Counted from the first letter of the stretch, positions 39,035-47,863 are shown. The stretch: 64,000 nucleotides of DNA from Acidimicrobiales bacterium (GCA_025463925.1 JAODBK010000042.1:62001-126000); one strand, 5' to 3'. The notes: generated by a model not told the origin, from the sequence alone. Translations and numbers: made by a program.

Positions 39035-39773
39035 GCTCCAGGCGCTCGACATCGGCGCCGACCCGGCCATTGCGGCGCTCGAGGTGTACCACCTGCGGGC
39101 CGGCTACGGCCGCGTGGAAGTGCTGCACGGGGTGAACCTCGTCCTCCCGCGCGGGTCGGTGCTCGCCCTGCTCGGGCCGAACGGCGCCGGAAAGACGACG
39201 TTGCTCAACTGCGCGTCGGGCATCCTGCGGCCGACCTCGGGCTGCGTGCACATCGCCGGGCTGCACGTCAACGACGTCGCGCCCGACGCGTTCGCGCGCG
39301 CCGGGGTGTGCAGCATTCCCGAAGGCCGCGGCGTCTTTCCCAACCTCACCGTCAACGAGAACCTCCGCGTCTTCTCCCACGCCGGCAACATCCCGTACGG
39401 GCTCGTGCAGGAGCGGGCGTTCACCCGGTTCCCGCGGCTGAAGGACCGGGGCGGCCAGATGGCGGCGACGCTCTCGGGTGGTGAGCGGCAGATGCTGTCG
39501 ATGAGCCGGGCGTTCGTCGCCGAGCCGGCGGTCATGCTGCTGGACGAGATCTCGATGGGCCTGGCCCCGCTGATCGTGGCCGAGCTGTACGACCTCGTCG
39601 GTCAGTTGGCCGCGGACGGCATCGCCATCCTGCTGGTCGAGCAGTTCGCCACGCTGGCGTTGAAGGTCGCCGACTATGCCGCGGTGATGCGGCAGGGGCG
39701 GATCGACATCGTGGGCGATCCTGACGAGGTCGCCGATCACCTGTCGGGCGCGTACCTGGGGGAGATGAGATGA
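39015..39773 (+). CDS. LivF-like ABC transporter ATP-binding protein
   Basis: 252 residues from TTG 39015. Walker A GPNGAGKTT, PEGRGVFPNLTVNENL (LivF Q-loop region), signature LSGGERQMLSMSRAF, Walker B VMLLDEISMGLAP, and LLVEQFATLAL switch region. Standard systems have two ATPases, LivG and LivF; only this one is present in the operon. It either forms a homodimer or pairs with a LivG encoded elsewhere. Its stop overlaps the start of the secreted protein gene (ATGA). Confidence 0.9.
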   Translation: MSVSPAELQALDIGADPAIAALEVYHLRAGYGRVEVLHGVNLVLPRGSVLALLGPNGAGKTTLLNCASGILRPTSGCVHIAGLHVNDVAPDAFARAGVCSIPEGRGVFPNLTVNENLRVFSHAGNIPYGLVQERAFTRFPRLKDRGGQMAATLSGGERQMLSMSRAFVAEPAVMLLDEISMGLAPLIVAELYDLVGQLAADGIAILLVEQFATLALKVADYAAVMRQGRIDIVGDPDEVADHLSGAYLGEMR

Positions 39774-41083
39774 CACACTTCGGTCGCCGGGTGTCGGCGT
39801 TCGCCGCGGCCCTGCTGCTCACCGCGGCGTGGCCGCTGATGCTGGCGCCGACGCCGGCAGCCGCAGCAGACTTCACCTTCCAGTCGGTCGCGCAGGCGCC
39901 GGTGTTCCAGATCACCGAGGACCACGCCAGCGCGTCGTTCCACCCTGAAGGTGACGGTGACTACAACTACGCCGAAGCCGACCTCGGGTCGCAGGGAGGT
40001 CACGCCCTGGCGGCGGTGGTCTGGCCGGGCGCCGCCGGTGGTCACGCCGGCTCGCTGGTCCAGCTGCTCGGCGGCCCCAGCCAGGCCGAAGCGTTGAACG
40101 ACCCGGCGAAGGCCGAAGCCGGCACCGGCTCCGGCGAGGAGTCGTCGTGCTGCCCCGCCGGCGTCGGCAAGCAGACGACCGCGTCGGTGAAGCCGCCCGG
40201 CCCGACGGCCGACACCAACCTCGCCGGCGGCGGCATCGGCGGCGGCGGCTCGGTCGGCAACTCCGCCTCTCATGCCCAGGTGACGATCGACGCCAACAAC
40301 GTGCTGAACGCGGTGGCCAGCTCGGCCGCGTCCGGCATCAACATCGCCGACGTCTTCAAGGTGGGGTCGGTCACGTCGTCGGCGACTGCCACGAGTGTCG
40401 ACGGCGCGACGCCGAAGCTGGCCGGGGCCACCGTGTACAACGACGTCAAGATCGCCGGCCAGGAGGCCTACGTCGACGGCAACGGCGTCCACGTCGGCAA
40501 GCCCGGCAAGCCGGCCGGGTCGGAGACGCTCGGTCTCGTCAACCAGGCGCTGAAGAACTTCGGCATGACGATCTATTACACCGATTCGACGACGATCACT
40601 CTCGGGTCGACGCAGTACTTCTACGCCGGATCGGTGATCGTGTTCTGGCAGCCGCCGCAGAGCGGTGAGACGTTCACCGTCTCGATCGGCGGTGCCGCCG
40701 TCGGGATGGCGATCACACCGGGTTCGGCGAACTCGCCGACGGTGGACCTGCCGGCGGTGCCCGATGTGCCGGCGTCACCGGCGGCGCCGACAGCGTCGCT
40801 CCCGACCGATGCCGGCACGACCGCCGGCGTCGCGGCGTCACCGGCGCCGGCGGCCGTCGCCGGCACCATCAGCCAACCCGCCAACCGCCCGGTCACTGCT
40901 GTCGACCCGTTGGCCGCGGTGAAGACCCGCGGCATCGGGGCCGGACCGATCATCGTGCTCGGGCTGCTCGGCATCGCCGCGGCGTTCGCCGGCCCGCGCC
41001 TGCCCGGCCTGCTCAGCGCGGCGTGGAAGCCGGGCTGCGAGCTGGAGCGTCTCCGTCAAGCCCAACTCAGGAGTCGACAATGA
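39770..41083 (+). CDS. Secreted, C-terminally anchored protein coupled to the ABC operon
   Basis: 437 residues, no family assigned. Signal peptide with AAAA-type cleavage near residue 33 (LMLAPTPAAAADFTF). The mature part is rich in Ala, Gly, Ser, Thr and beta strands, with an ESSCCPAG adjacent Cys pair (~residue 125), then a Pro-Ala-Thr stalk (~320-375) and a final membrane helix with basic end (IIVLGLLGIAAAFAGPRLP...), like a surface anchor. ATGA overlaps on both sides tie it to livF and the next membrane gene. A surface-exposed partner of the importer is plausible but unproven. Confidence 0.75.
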   Translation: MTHFGRRVSAFAAALLLTAAWPLMLAPTPAAAADFTFQSVAQAPVFQITEDHASASFHPEGDGDYNYAEADLGSQGGHALAAVVWPGAAGGHAGSLVQLLGGPSQAEALNDPAKAEAGTGSGEESSCCPAGVGKQTTASVKPPGPTADTNLAGGGIGGGGSVGNSASHAQVTIDANNVLNAVASSAASGINIADVFKVGSVTSSATATSVDGATPKLAGATVYNDVKIAGQEAYVDGNGVHVGKPGKPAGSETLGLVNQALKNFGMTIYYTDSTTITLGSTQYFYAGSVIVFWQPPQSGETFTVSIGGAAVGMAITPGSANSPTVDLPAVPDVPASPAAPTASLPTDAGTTAGVAASPAPAAVAGTISQPANRPVTAVDPLAAVKTRGIGAGPIIVLGLLGIAAAFAGPRLPGLLSAAWKPGCELERLRQAQLRSRQ

Positions 41084-41547
41084 CCTCGACGACGTCTCCG
41101 GCCGCGCTCGACGCGTCCGACCGGCAAGCCGAGCGCGACGAGCGCCTGGTGCGGGTGCTGAGCCGGTCGCGCGGCCACCTCCAGCTGAACCTGTCGGAGA
41201 CCTGGCTGTTCACGCTCGGCGGAGTCTTCGTGACGATTGGGATCGTGTTGGTGGTCGTCGGTTGGGTCGGCGCATCCCGCACCGTGCTGGTGGCCGGGCA
41301 GATCCCGTACCTGATCTCGGGCGGGCTGCTCGGCCTGGCCCTGGTGTTCCTCGGTGGGTTCCTCTACTTCGGCTACTGGCTCGCGATGCTGGTGCGCGAC
41401 GGGCGCGAGCGGGCCGAGGACGAGCAGGCCGACCGGGCCGCGCTGCGGACCGGCATCGACGAGGTCAACAAGTCGCTGACCGAGATCGCCGCCCTCCTCG
41501 AGAACGCGGCCAAGCCCCGCTCCCGGACCCGCCAGCCCGCCTCATAG
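41080..41547 (+). CDS. Two-helix membrane protein with coiled-coil tail
   Basis: 155 residues from ATG 41080 (ATGA overlap). Charged N-terminus, two membrane helices (residues ~45-67 and ~76-100: FTLGGVFVTIGIVLVVVGWV, then IPYLISGGLLGLALVFLGG), then a charged helical tail. The same plan and the motif GQIPYL(I/L)SGG(L/A)LGL occur in the separate gene at 51466-51975, so the two are paralogues. Function unknown. Its stop codon forms the left end of the operator at 41545. Confidence 0.75.
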   Translation: MTSTTSPAALDASDRQAERDERLVRVLSRSRGHLQLNLSETWLFTLGGVFVTIGIVLVVVGWVGASRTVLVAGQIPYLISGGLLGLALVFLGGFLYFGYWLAMLVRDGRERAEDEQADRAALRTGIDEVNKSLTEIAALLENAAKPRSRTRQPAS

Positions 41548-41559
41548 AACCCCGTTCTA
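41545..41559. promoter_or_regulatory. TetR-type operator TAGAAC-N3-GTTCTA
   Basis: Perfect 6-3-6 palindrome. The right half ends in TA, which is also the start of a TANNNT -10 box (TACTAT, 41558-41563) upstream of the amidohydrolase gene. A matching palindrome in the same relation to its -10 box lies at 43055. The TetR gene between them is the obvious candidate for binding. Confidence 0.8.
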
Positions 41560-41606
41560 CTATGGTGGTGCCCAGGGGCGCCGCCACACACAGGGAGATC
41601 GCTGAG

Positions 41607-42485
41607 ATGGGCATGCCGTCGGGCATCGGGATCGTCGACACCATGATCGGGTTCCCGCACAAGGACATGAAGGCCGTCTATTCGTTCATCACCAAGCAGA
41701 CGCACGACCGGCAGTCGAAGGAAGAGTTCCAGTTCCCGGCCGAGTACATGTTCAAGGACGTGCCGGAGAAGGGTCTGGTCGACGTCGACGATCCCATCTC
41801 CACGACACTGCGCGAGATGGACCGGTGGGGGATCGAGAAGGGGCTGATCGGCGTCGGTGGCGAGGCCGGCGACGGCGAGCTGGCACTGAAGCGTCATCCC
41901 GACCGCTTCATCGCCTCGGCCGGCGTGGATCCCAACGAGGGGATGGAGGGCATCCGCAAGCTGGTGCGCGAGTACGAGACCTACGGCGTGCGGGCGGTCG
42001 GGCTGTTCCCGTCGGGGTTCTTCCCGCAGGTCGCGATCAACGACAAGAAGATGTACCCGATCTACGCCAAGTGCGTCGAGCTCGGCATCCCCGTCTTCTG
42101 CTGCGCCGGCGTCCCGGGGCCGCGCCTGAAGTTCGCGCCGCAACGCGTCGAGCTCATCGACGAGGTGATGTACGACTTTCCCGACCTGGTGTTCGTCACC
42201 CGTCACGGCTGCGAGCCGTGGACCGAGCTGGCGGTGAAGCTCATGCTCAAGTGGCCGGGGCTGCACTACTCCACCAGCGCGTTCGCCCCGAAGTACTACC
42301 CGAAGGCGGTGATCGACTTCGCCAACACCCGGGGAGCCGACAAGGTCATCTATGCGGGGTACTTCCCGATGGGCCTGTCGATCGAGCGGATCATGACCGA
42401 GATGCCGCACGTCGGCTTCAACGACGACGTGTGGCCCAAGTTCCTGCGCACCAACGCGCTCCGGGTCCTCGGTCTCGACGGTTGA
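41607..42485 (+). CDS. Amidohydrolase-2 family protein
   Basis: 292 residues from ATG 41607, which has AGGGAGA (41592-41598) upstream; an ATG at 41562 sits on the -10 box and is unlikely. TIM-barrel metal-dependent hydrolase/decarboxylase type (PF04909): IVDTMIGFPH at the N-terminus, then GLIGVGGEAGDGE, FIASAGVDPNEGMEG, GVRAVGLFPSG, FCCAGVPGPRLKF, FVTRHGCEPW and VIYAGYFPMGL. The usual HxH and late GSD metal motifs are not clear, so catalysis may differ or be lost. Such proteins often accompany catabolic P450 and acyl-CoA genes. Controlled by the operator at 41545; tetR follows with a TTGA overlap. Confidence 0.82.
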   Translation: MGMPSGIGIVDTMIGFPHKDMKAVYSFITKQTHDRQSKEEFQFPAEYMFKDVPEKGLVDVDDPISTTLREMDRWGIEKGLIGVGGEAGDGELALKRHPDRFIASAGVDPNEGMEGIRKLVREYETYGVRAVGLFPSGFFPQVAINDKKMYPIYAKCVELGIPVFCCAGVPGPRLKFAPQRVELIDEVMYDFPDLVFVTRHGCEPWTELAVKLMLKWPGLHYSTSAFAPKYYPKAVIDFANTRGADKVIYAGYFPMGLSIERIMTEMPHVGFNDDVWPKFLRTNALRVLGLDG

Positions 42486-43057
42486 GTGCACCGGCCGCGC
42501 TCGAGCAGCTCGACCTCCAGCAGCGGGCCCGCCGCGGCCGGATCGTCGCCGCGGCATTGGAGCTGATGCTCGAGCGCGAGCACGACGACATCCAGATGAA
42601 GGACGTGACGGCCGCGGCCGGCGTCGCGCTGGGGACGGTGTACCGCTACTTCAGCTCGAAGGAGCACCTGTTCGCGGAGGCGCTGCTGAGCTGGTCGCAA
42701 CGCTTCCCGAACGGCGCCGACGTGTCGATCGAGGGCCCGAGCGTCGAGCGGCTCAAAACCGCGTACCACCGGGCGGCGCGGGCCTTCGAACGGCACCCGC
42801 CGGTGTACGGGCACCTGCTCGCGATCCAGGCCACGAACGATCCCGCAGCGTTCGCGGTGTACGTGCGTTTCGCCGGCAGCCAGGGCGAGGCGTTCCGCAG
42901 CTTCCTGCCGCGCGTGCCGTCCCCGCGCCGCGAGCAGATCATCGACGTCATGAGTGCGGTGCTCGACGCCAACCTCCGCGACTGGTCGCGCGGCCGGCGG
43001 CCGATCGGCCGGGTGTACCAGGCGCTCGACGTTGCGGCCGACCTGCTGCTCGCGTAG
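42482..43057 (+). CDS. TetR-family transcriptional regulator
   Basis: 191 residues from TTG 42482 overlapping the amidohydrolase stop (TTGA). The N-terminal helix-turn-helix has RGRIVAAALELMLER, then QMKDVTAAAGVALGTVYRYF, then SSKEHLFAEAL, all textbook TetR. The C-terminal ligand-binding domain has ERHPPVYGHLLAIQATND and a long last helix, as in KstR-like lipid and steroid regulators. It lies in the operon it is expected to repress, between two genes carrying the same 15-bp palindrome, which gives negative feedback. Confidence 0.9.
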   Translation: MSAPAALEQLDLQQRARRGRIVAAALELMLEREHDDIQMKDVTAAAGVALGTVYRYFSSKEHLFAEALLSWSQRFPNGADVSIEGPSVERLKTAYHRAARAFERHPPVYGHLLAIQATNDPAAFAVYVRFAGSQGEAFRSFLPRVPSPRREQIIDVMSAVLDANLRDWSRGRRPIGRVYQALDVAADLLLA

Positions 43058-43069
43058 AATGCGATTCTA
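43055..43069. promoter_or_regulatory. TetR-type operator TAGAAT-N3-ATTCTA
   Basis: Perfect 6-3-6 palindrome starting in the tetR stop codon. Its right end TA begins the -10 box TAGTCT (43068-43073) for the second amidohydrolase. The design and the offset to the -10 box equal those at 41545-41559; only the sixth base of each arm differs. Confidence 0.8.
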
Positions 43070-43090
43070 GTCTCGCCCCACGGAGGTGCC

Positions 43091-44269
43091 ATGCTCGATT
43101 TCCCGGTCTTCGATGCCGACAACCACTACTACGAAGCCACGGATGCGTTCACCCGGCACCTCGACAAGTCGATGCGGAAGCGCACGATGCAGTGGGCGAC
43201 GATCGAGGGCAAGCAGCGACTGATCGTCGGCGGGGCCATCAACCGGTTCATCCCGAACCCCACGTTCGATCCCGTGTCCAAACCGGGTGCGCTGTCCGAC
43301 TTCTTCCGTGCCAAGTCCGGCGTCGGCGACATCCGGGCGGCGTTCGGCGAGCTGGACCCGATCGAGGAGCGGCCGGAGTACCGCGACCGCAACGCCCGCG
43401 TGGCCCTGATGGATGCCCAAGGTCTCGAGTCGGCGTTCATGCTCCCGACGTTGGGGGTGGGCATGGAAGCGTCGCTCGAGCACGACCCGCCGGCGCTGCT
43501 GGCGGCGTTCCGAGCGTTCAACCGATGGCTGCAGGAGGACTGGGGCTACAACTTCCGCGACCGGATCTACACCCCGCCGTACATCACCCTCGTCGACATC
43601 GACTGGGCCCTCGAGGAGCTCGACCACGCCATCGAGCACGACGCCCGCCTGGTCCTCATGCGGCCGGCGTCGGTGGCCGGCCTCCCGGATCGCAAGCGCC
43701 CGGCCGATCCCGCCCACGACCGCTTCTGGGCGCGGGTCAACGAGCTCGGGATCACCGTCGCGGTGCACGGCGGCGACTCCAGCTACGCCGCCTACGAGCA
43801 GCTGTGGGGCCTGACCGGCGAGGCCGAGTCCTTCCGGATCCCCGTGATGCGCCGGATGCTGTCGGCCAGCCCGATCCGCGACTTCATCGCCTCGCTGTTC
43901 GCCGACCACCTCTTCGAGCGCTTCCCGAACGTGCGGCTGGCGACCATCGAGACGGGTTCGGACTGGGTGAAGCCGCTGCGCAAGAAGCTGAAGTCGCTCT
44001 CGGTGCAGCTGCCCGACGAGTTCCCCGTCGATCCGATCGAGATCTTCGACACCAACATCTGGGTGTCGCCCTTCTTCGAGGACGACGTCGCCGCGCTGGT
44101 CGACCTGGTGGGCGCCGACCGCGTCGTGTTCGGTTCGGACTATCCCCACGCCGAGGGCCTGGCCGAGCCCACTGCGTTCATCAAGGAGCTCGACGGGGTG
44201 CCCGACGCCGACGTCCGCAAGATCATGCACGGCAACGCCCGGGCGCTCGCCACCCGCCGCCCGGCGTAG
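43091..44269 (+). CDS. Amidohydrolase-2 family metal-dependent hydrolase
   Basis: 392 residues, preceded by GGAGG. Typical PF04909 marks: FDADNHYYEATDAF near the N-terminus (usual DxHxH replaced by DxNHY), VALMDAQGLESAFMLP, TVAVHGGDSSY with the metal-site His, FPNVRLATIETGSDWV and VFGSDYPHAEGL with the catalytic Asp. Homologues are common in actinobacteria in aromatic, terpenoid or lipid breakdown, with unclear substrates. It starts a unit with the P450 12 bases downstream and lies behind the second operator. Confidence 0.87.
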   Translation: MLDFPVFDADNHYYEATDAFTRHLDKSMRKRTMQWATIEGKQRLIVGGAINRFIPNPTFDPVSKPGALSDFFRAKSGVGDIRAAFGELDPIEERPEYRDRNARVALMDAQGLESAFMLPTLGVGMEASLEHDPPALLAAFRAFNRWLQEDWGYNFRDRIYTPPYITLVDIDWALEELDHAIEHDARLVLMRPASVAGLPDRKRPADPAHDRFWARVNELGITVAVHGGDSSYAAYEQLWGLTGEAESFRIPVMRRMLSASPIRDFIASLFADHLFERFPNVRLATIETGSDWVKPLRKKLKSLSVQLPDEFPVDPIEIFDTNIWVSPFFEDDVAALVDLVGADRVVFGSDYPHAEGLAEPTAFIKELDGVPDADVRKIMHGNARALATRRPA

Positions 44270-44281
44270 CAGGATTCGCGG

Positions 44282-45481
44282 ATGGCCCGTACCCGGCACC
44301 CCGTCCGCGACGACATCGACCTGCTCGACGGCGACTGGTACGCGACCGAGCCGCACGACGCGTGGAAGTGGATGCGCGAGCACGCGCCCGCCTACTACGA
44401 CGAGAAGACCGACACGTGGGCGCTGACGCGCTACGACGACGTGCTCGCGGTCGAGAAGGATCCGGCCACGTTCTCGAGCACGCGCGCGCCTCGGCCGCAC
44501 GGCGACCCGCTGCCGATGATGATCTCGATGGACAACCCCCAGCACCAGCGCCGCCGGTCGTTGGTGAGCCGGGGCTTCACCCCGCGGCGGGTGGGCGACA
44601 AGGAGGAAACGGTCCGCGAGATCTGCCGGTCGATCATCGAGCGGGTCGCGGCGAAGGGGGAGTGCGACTTCGTCTGGGACGTCGCCGCCCCACTGCCGTT
44701 GCTGCTGATCGCCGACATGCTGGGCTTCGAGGCCGACGCGTACGACGACCTGCTGCGCTGGTCGGACGACATGATCCGGGGCACCACCGGCACGCCGACC
44801 GTCGAGACGCAGACCAAGGCGTTGGAAGCCGCCATGGCGTTCCGCGAGTACCAGCTCGGCGTGATCGCCGACCGCCGGTCCAAGCCACCGCAGTCCGACC
44901 TCGTCAGCGTGCTGTGCCACGCCGAGATCGACGGCGAGCGGCTGGACGACGACTCACTCGTCAACGAGACACTGCTGATCCTCATCGGCGGCGACGAGAC
45001 GACGCGCCACGTCATCTCCTGCGGGATGCTCGCCTTGATGCAGCACCCCGCCCAGCGCGACGTGCTCGCCGGCGACCCGAACGCCATCGAGACCGGCGTC
45101 GAGGAGCTCCTCCGGTGGGTGACGCCGATCAAGAACATGTCGCGGACGGTCACGAGGACCGTCGAGGTGCACGGCGAGGAGCTGCGCGAAGGCGATCAGG
45201 TGATCCTGCTGTATCCCTCGGCCAATCGCGACGAGGCGGTGTTCGCCGACCCCTACCGGTTCGACGTGCGCCGCACCCCGAACCCGCACCTGGCGTTCGG
45301 CTTCGGCCCGCACTTCTGCCTCGGCGCGTCGCTGGCCCGGCTGGAGCTGAAGGTCATGTTCACCGAGCTGCTGGCCCGTCTGCCGGACATCGCGCTCGCC
45401 ACCGACGATCCGCTGCCGTTCCGTTCGTCGAACTTCATCGTGGGTCCGGAGGCGATGCCCGTCCGCTTCACTCCGGCGTGA
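44282..45481 (+). CDS. Cytochrome P450, bacterial class I type
   Basis: 399 residues. The I-helix oxygen-activation motif is GGDETTRHV, the K-helix region is EELLRW with the ExxR Glu-Arg pair, and the haem-binding loop FGFGPHFCLGASLAR contains the thiolate Cys. SMDNPQHQRRRSLVSRGFTP is the common C-helix region. Needs ferredoxin and reductase, which are not in the window. Likely hydroxylates the substrate of the neighbouring amidohydrolase pathway. Confidence 0.95.
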   Translation: MARTRHPVRDDIDLLDGDWYATEPHDAWKWMREHAPAYYDEKTDTWALTRYDDVLAVEKDPATFSSTRAPRPHGDPLPMMISMDNPQHQRRRSLVSRGFTPRRVGDKEETVREICRSIIERVAAKGECDFVWDVAAPLPLLLIADMLGFEADAYDDLLRWSDDMIRGTTGTPTVETQTKALEAAMAFREYQLGVIADRRSKPPQSDLVSVLCHAEIDGERLDDDSLVNETLLILIGGDETTRHVISCGMLALMQHPAQRDVLAGDPNAIETGVEELLRWVTPIKNMSRTVTRTVEVHGEELREGDQVILLYPSANRDEAVFADPYRFDVRRTPNPHLAFGFGPHFCLGASLARLELKVMFTELLARLPDIALATDDPLPFRSSNFIVGPEAMPVRFTPA

Positions 45482-45537
45482 TGTTCGCCTCGCGTCACGG
45501 GTAGGCGCCGCCGTTCCGGCGCGACCATGGTCGTTCG

Positions 45538-46173
45538 ATGAACTTGCTCGGGCACGCCCACGTCGCCGTCGCGCTGGGCGTGACGGACCCGGTCTTCGTG
45601 CTCGGTGCGGTGCTGCCCGACCTGGCCTCGATGGCCGGCGCGCGGTTGGACCGCGACCGGATGGCCGGTCCGCTGGCCGCCGGTGTCGCGCTGCACCACC
45701 GCGCCGACGCCGCGTTCCACGCCGAGCCGGCGTTCGTGGCCGGCACGGTGGCGCTCAGGAAGGATCTCGACACCGCCGGCATCCGTCCGGGCTCGTCGCG
45801 GGCGATCGCCCACGTCGGGTGGGAGTTGCTCCTGGACGGGACCCTCCTGCACTCACCGGCTGAGGCCGCCTTCTGGGACGCGATGACGATGATCGGCGCG
45901 TCGTCCGAGGCCGTCGGGCCTGCCGGGCGCGACCGCTGGTCGGCCTTCGTCCGCCGGTGGGACCGGCCCCGCCCGGCGCTGCGGTACGACGACTCCTCGT
46001 GGGTCGCCGATCGGGTCCACGACATGATGGGTCGCCGGCCGCGCCTGGCGTTTCCGGCGGAGCAGCGGGCCGCAGTGCGCGACGTGCTGGCGATGCACGC
46101 GCCCCGCGTTCGGCTCACCGCCGCGGCCGTGCTGGACGCGACCACGTCGCGCGTCGCCGTCACGACGCGTTGA
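45538..46173 (+). CDS. Hypothetical, ACP phosphodiesterase (DUF479/AcpH)-like
   Basis: 211 residues. MNLLGHAHVAVALGV, VLGAVLPDLASMAG, and GVALHHRADAAFHAEPAF place several His and Asp residues where the AcpH-like metal-dependent phosphodiesterase family has them (N-terminal HxH, LxD, then HRxxD). AHVGWELLLDGTLL could supply the fourth ligand set. The C-terminus is different from AcpH. Its end overlaps the convergent GNAT gene by 14 bases. Role uncertain. Confidence 0.6.
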   Translation: MNLLGHAHVAVALGVTDPVFVLGAVLPDLASMAGARLDRDRMAGPLAAGVALHHRADAAFHAEPAFVAGTVALRKDLDTAGIRPGSSRAIAHVGWELLLDGTLLHSPAEAAFWDAMTMIGASSEAVGPAGRDRWSAFVRRWDRPRPALRYDDSSWVADRVHDMMGRRPRLAFPAEQRAAVRDVLAMHAPRVRLTAAAVLDATTSRVAVTTR

Positions 46174-46453
46174 GCAGGTCTTCGTACTCGGGATGCCGCC
46201 GGATGTAGTTGCGGACGAACGGGCACTGCGCGACCACCACCAGCCCGCGGGCGCGGGCGTCGTCGAGCGCGAAGGAGGCGAGGCGGCCGCCGATCCCTTG
46301 GCCCTCGAAGGCGTCGTCCACCTCGGTGTGGGTGAACACGATGCGGTCGGCGCGGCGGCGGTACTCGGCGAACCCGGCCAGTTGGCCGTCGACGCGCGCC
46401 TCGTACCGGTGCTGCTCAGGGTTGTCGACGACGGCGGCGTTCTCGGCCATCAC
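46160..46453 (-). CDS. Small GNAT acetyltransferase of the YjdJ/GTP-less type
   Basis: 97 residues, the compact single-domain GNAT form. HRYEARVDGQLAGFAEYRRR, IVFTHTEVDDAFEGQGIGGRLASFALDDARARG contains the acetyl-CoA pyrophosphate loop (Q/RxxGxG/A), and CPFVRNYIRRHPEYEDLL is the conserved end. GTG 46453 gives a GTGA overlap with the upstream gene; ATG 46450 is also possible. Substrate unknown. Confidence 0.85.
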   Translation of the reverse strand: MMAENAAVVDNPEQHRYEARVDGQLAGFAEYRRRADRIVFTHTEVDDAFEGQGIGGRLASFALDDARARGLVVVAQCPFVRNYIRRHPEYEDLLNAS

Positions 46454-46761
46454 GCGCTCCGGGATCTGGTGAGCGCGATGAGCAGCTCGGCTTCCTCGGG
46501 CTCGACGCTCGGCCCGAAGGCCGACACGAGCACACCCTTTCGATTCCAGTCCGGAAGGCTGATGCCGAGCACGATCGCCTCGTCGGCGGGGTCGCTCGGC
46601 CCTTCGAACCGGAACGTGTGGTCGACGACCGCGTGCGCGAAGGGGTGAACGCCCGCCACCGCGGCGCAGGTGAGGCCCTCGCGCCGGAGCACGAGCTCGT
46701 CGCGGTAGCCCTCGGCCTCGAGGAAGGCGACCGCCTCGGTGATGGTCTCCGGCGCGTCCAT
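46450..46761 (-). CDS. Conserved small hypothetical protein
   Basis: 103 residues. An N-terminal helix (ETITEAVAFLEAEGYRDEL) is followed by an alpha/beta segment (FAHAVVDHTFRFEGPSDPADEAIVLGISL) and a WNRKGVLVSAFGPSVEPEEAELL end. The pattern is that of small cytosolic conserved proteins found widely in actinobacteria, sometimes labelled as phosphoribosylpyrophosphate-synthetase-like without evidence; no catalytic motif is seen. Coupled to the GNAT gene downstream. Confidence 0.65.
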   Translation of the reverse strand: MDAPETITEAVAFLEAEGYRDELVLRREGLTCAAVAGVHPFAHAVVDHTFRFEGPSDPADEAIVLGISLPDWNRKGVLVSAFGPSVEPEEAELLIALTRSRSA

Positions 46762-46787
46762 GCCGACCGCACTCTAGGCCGGGACCG

Positions 46788-47213
46788 CTACGCGACCGGA
46801 CGCTCCATCGACTGCACGTCGAAGTAGATCGGAAGGAGGTACTTCACGTAGAACGCGTGCACCGTGAGCTCCGGGTACACCAGGTCGGCGTACTCCTTGA
46901 TCCGGACGCGGTCGTCCTTGTCCTGGTAGCGGTGGCACGCGTCCAGGAGGCCGTCGACGTCGGCCCGGCTCTCCTGGAGGAGACCGAGATGGTCGTAGCC
47001 GGGTGACGACATCGGCTTGTCGCTCTCGGCCAGGAGGAGGAACTGATCGTCCTCCAGCAGGAGGAGATGGCAGAGCTGACCGACAACCTCGGTGTCGGTC
47101 GTCCGCCATCCGAAGACCGACGTGTAGAAGGCGTCGATGTCGGCCTTGAAGTCATCGGTGAGGGTGCCGACCGGGAACGTCAGCTCCATGTGGTTGAAGC
47201 GGCTCTTGCCCAT
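46788..47213 (-). CDS. VOC-superfamily (glyoxalase-like) protein, copy 1
   Basis: 141 residues from ATG 47213. Paired betaalphabetabetabeta plan: SRFNHMELTFPVG, DIDAFYTSVFGWRTTD, QFLLLAES, PGYDHLGLLQESRADVD, ending FYVKYLLPIYFDVQSME. A close relative lies at 59392-59826 (same RFNH, FYxSVFGW, DHxG and FYVK(Y/F)LLP motifs). His in RFNH and DHLG could be metal ligands. Function unknown; the second copy sits in a catabolic operon. Confidence 0.8.
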   Translation of the reverse strand: MGKSRFNHMELTFPVGTLTDDFKADIDAFYTSVFGWRTTDTEVVGQLCHLLLLEDDQFLLLAESDKPMSSPGYDHLGLLQESRADVDGLLDACHRYQDKDDRVRIKEYADLVYPELTVHAFYVKYLLPIYFDVQSMERPVA

Positions 47214-47302
47214 GTCGGGATTCTTGCGCACTGCGGCACCGGCTCGCGGCCCGCGGCCGTCGAAGGCGTGCGATCCGGCGCCGCAGGGGTAAGGGAACGG
47301 CC

Positions 47303-47863
47303 ATGGACGCCATCACCCTCTTGAAAGAGGACCACAAGGAAGTCAAGCGCCTCTTCCGCGAGTTCGAGAAGCTGGGCGAGCGGGCCGTCAAGGCGAAGCA
47401 GGAGATCGCGACGCACGTGATCGAGGCGCTCTCGGTCCACTCGGCGATCGAGGAGCAGATCTTCTACCCGTCGGTCCGCAAGCTGGTGCCCGACCTGAAC
47501 GAGGCGGTGCTGGAGGCGCTCGAGGAGCACCACGTCGCCAAGTGGCTGCTGGCCGAGCTCGAGGACATGACGCCGGAGCACGAGCGGTTCGACGCCAAGA
47601 TGAAGGTGCTCACCGAGAGCGTGCGCCATCACGTCGAGGAGGAAGAGGGCGAGCTCTTCCCCGAGGTGCGCGAGGCGCTGGGCCGGAAGGCGCTCGCCGA
47701 GATCGGCGAGCAAATGGAGCAGGCGCGGCGGGTCGCGCCCACCCGGCCGCACCCGAAGGCACCGGACGAGCCGCCCGGCAACCTCGTCGCCGGGCCGGCG
47801 GCCGCGGTGGTGGATCGGGCGCGCGAGCTCGGCCGCGAGGTGATCGATCGGGCGCGAGGCTGA
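47303..47863 (+). CDS. Hemerythrin HHE-domain protein
   Basis: 186 residues. Four-helix bundle with the expected di-iron ligands: LLKEDHKEV (His), HSAIEEQIFYPSV (H...E), EEHHVAKWLL and HHVEEEEGELFPEVREAL (HxxxE). Binds O2 or NO, or serves in iron/redox stress; partner unknown. The last ~55 residues are a Pro-Ala-Arg-rich tail ending in a short amphipathic helix. It is followed by a convergent terminator hairpin. Confidence 0.9.
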   Translation: MDAITLLKEDHKEVKRLFREFEKLGERAVKAKQEIATHVIEALSVHSAIEEQIFYPSVRKLVPDLNEAVLEALEEHHVAKWLLAELEDMTPEHERFDAKMKVLTESVRHHVEEEEGELFPEVREALGRKALAEIGEQMEQARRVAPTRPHPKAPDEPPGNLVAGPAAAVVDRARELGREVIDRARG

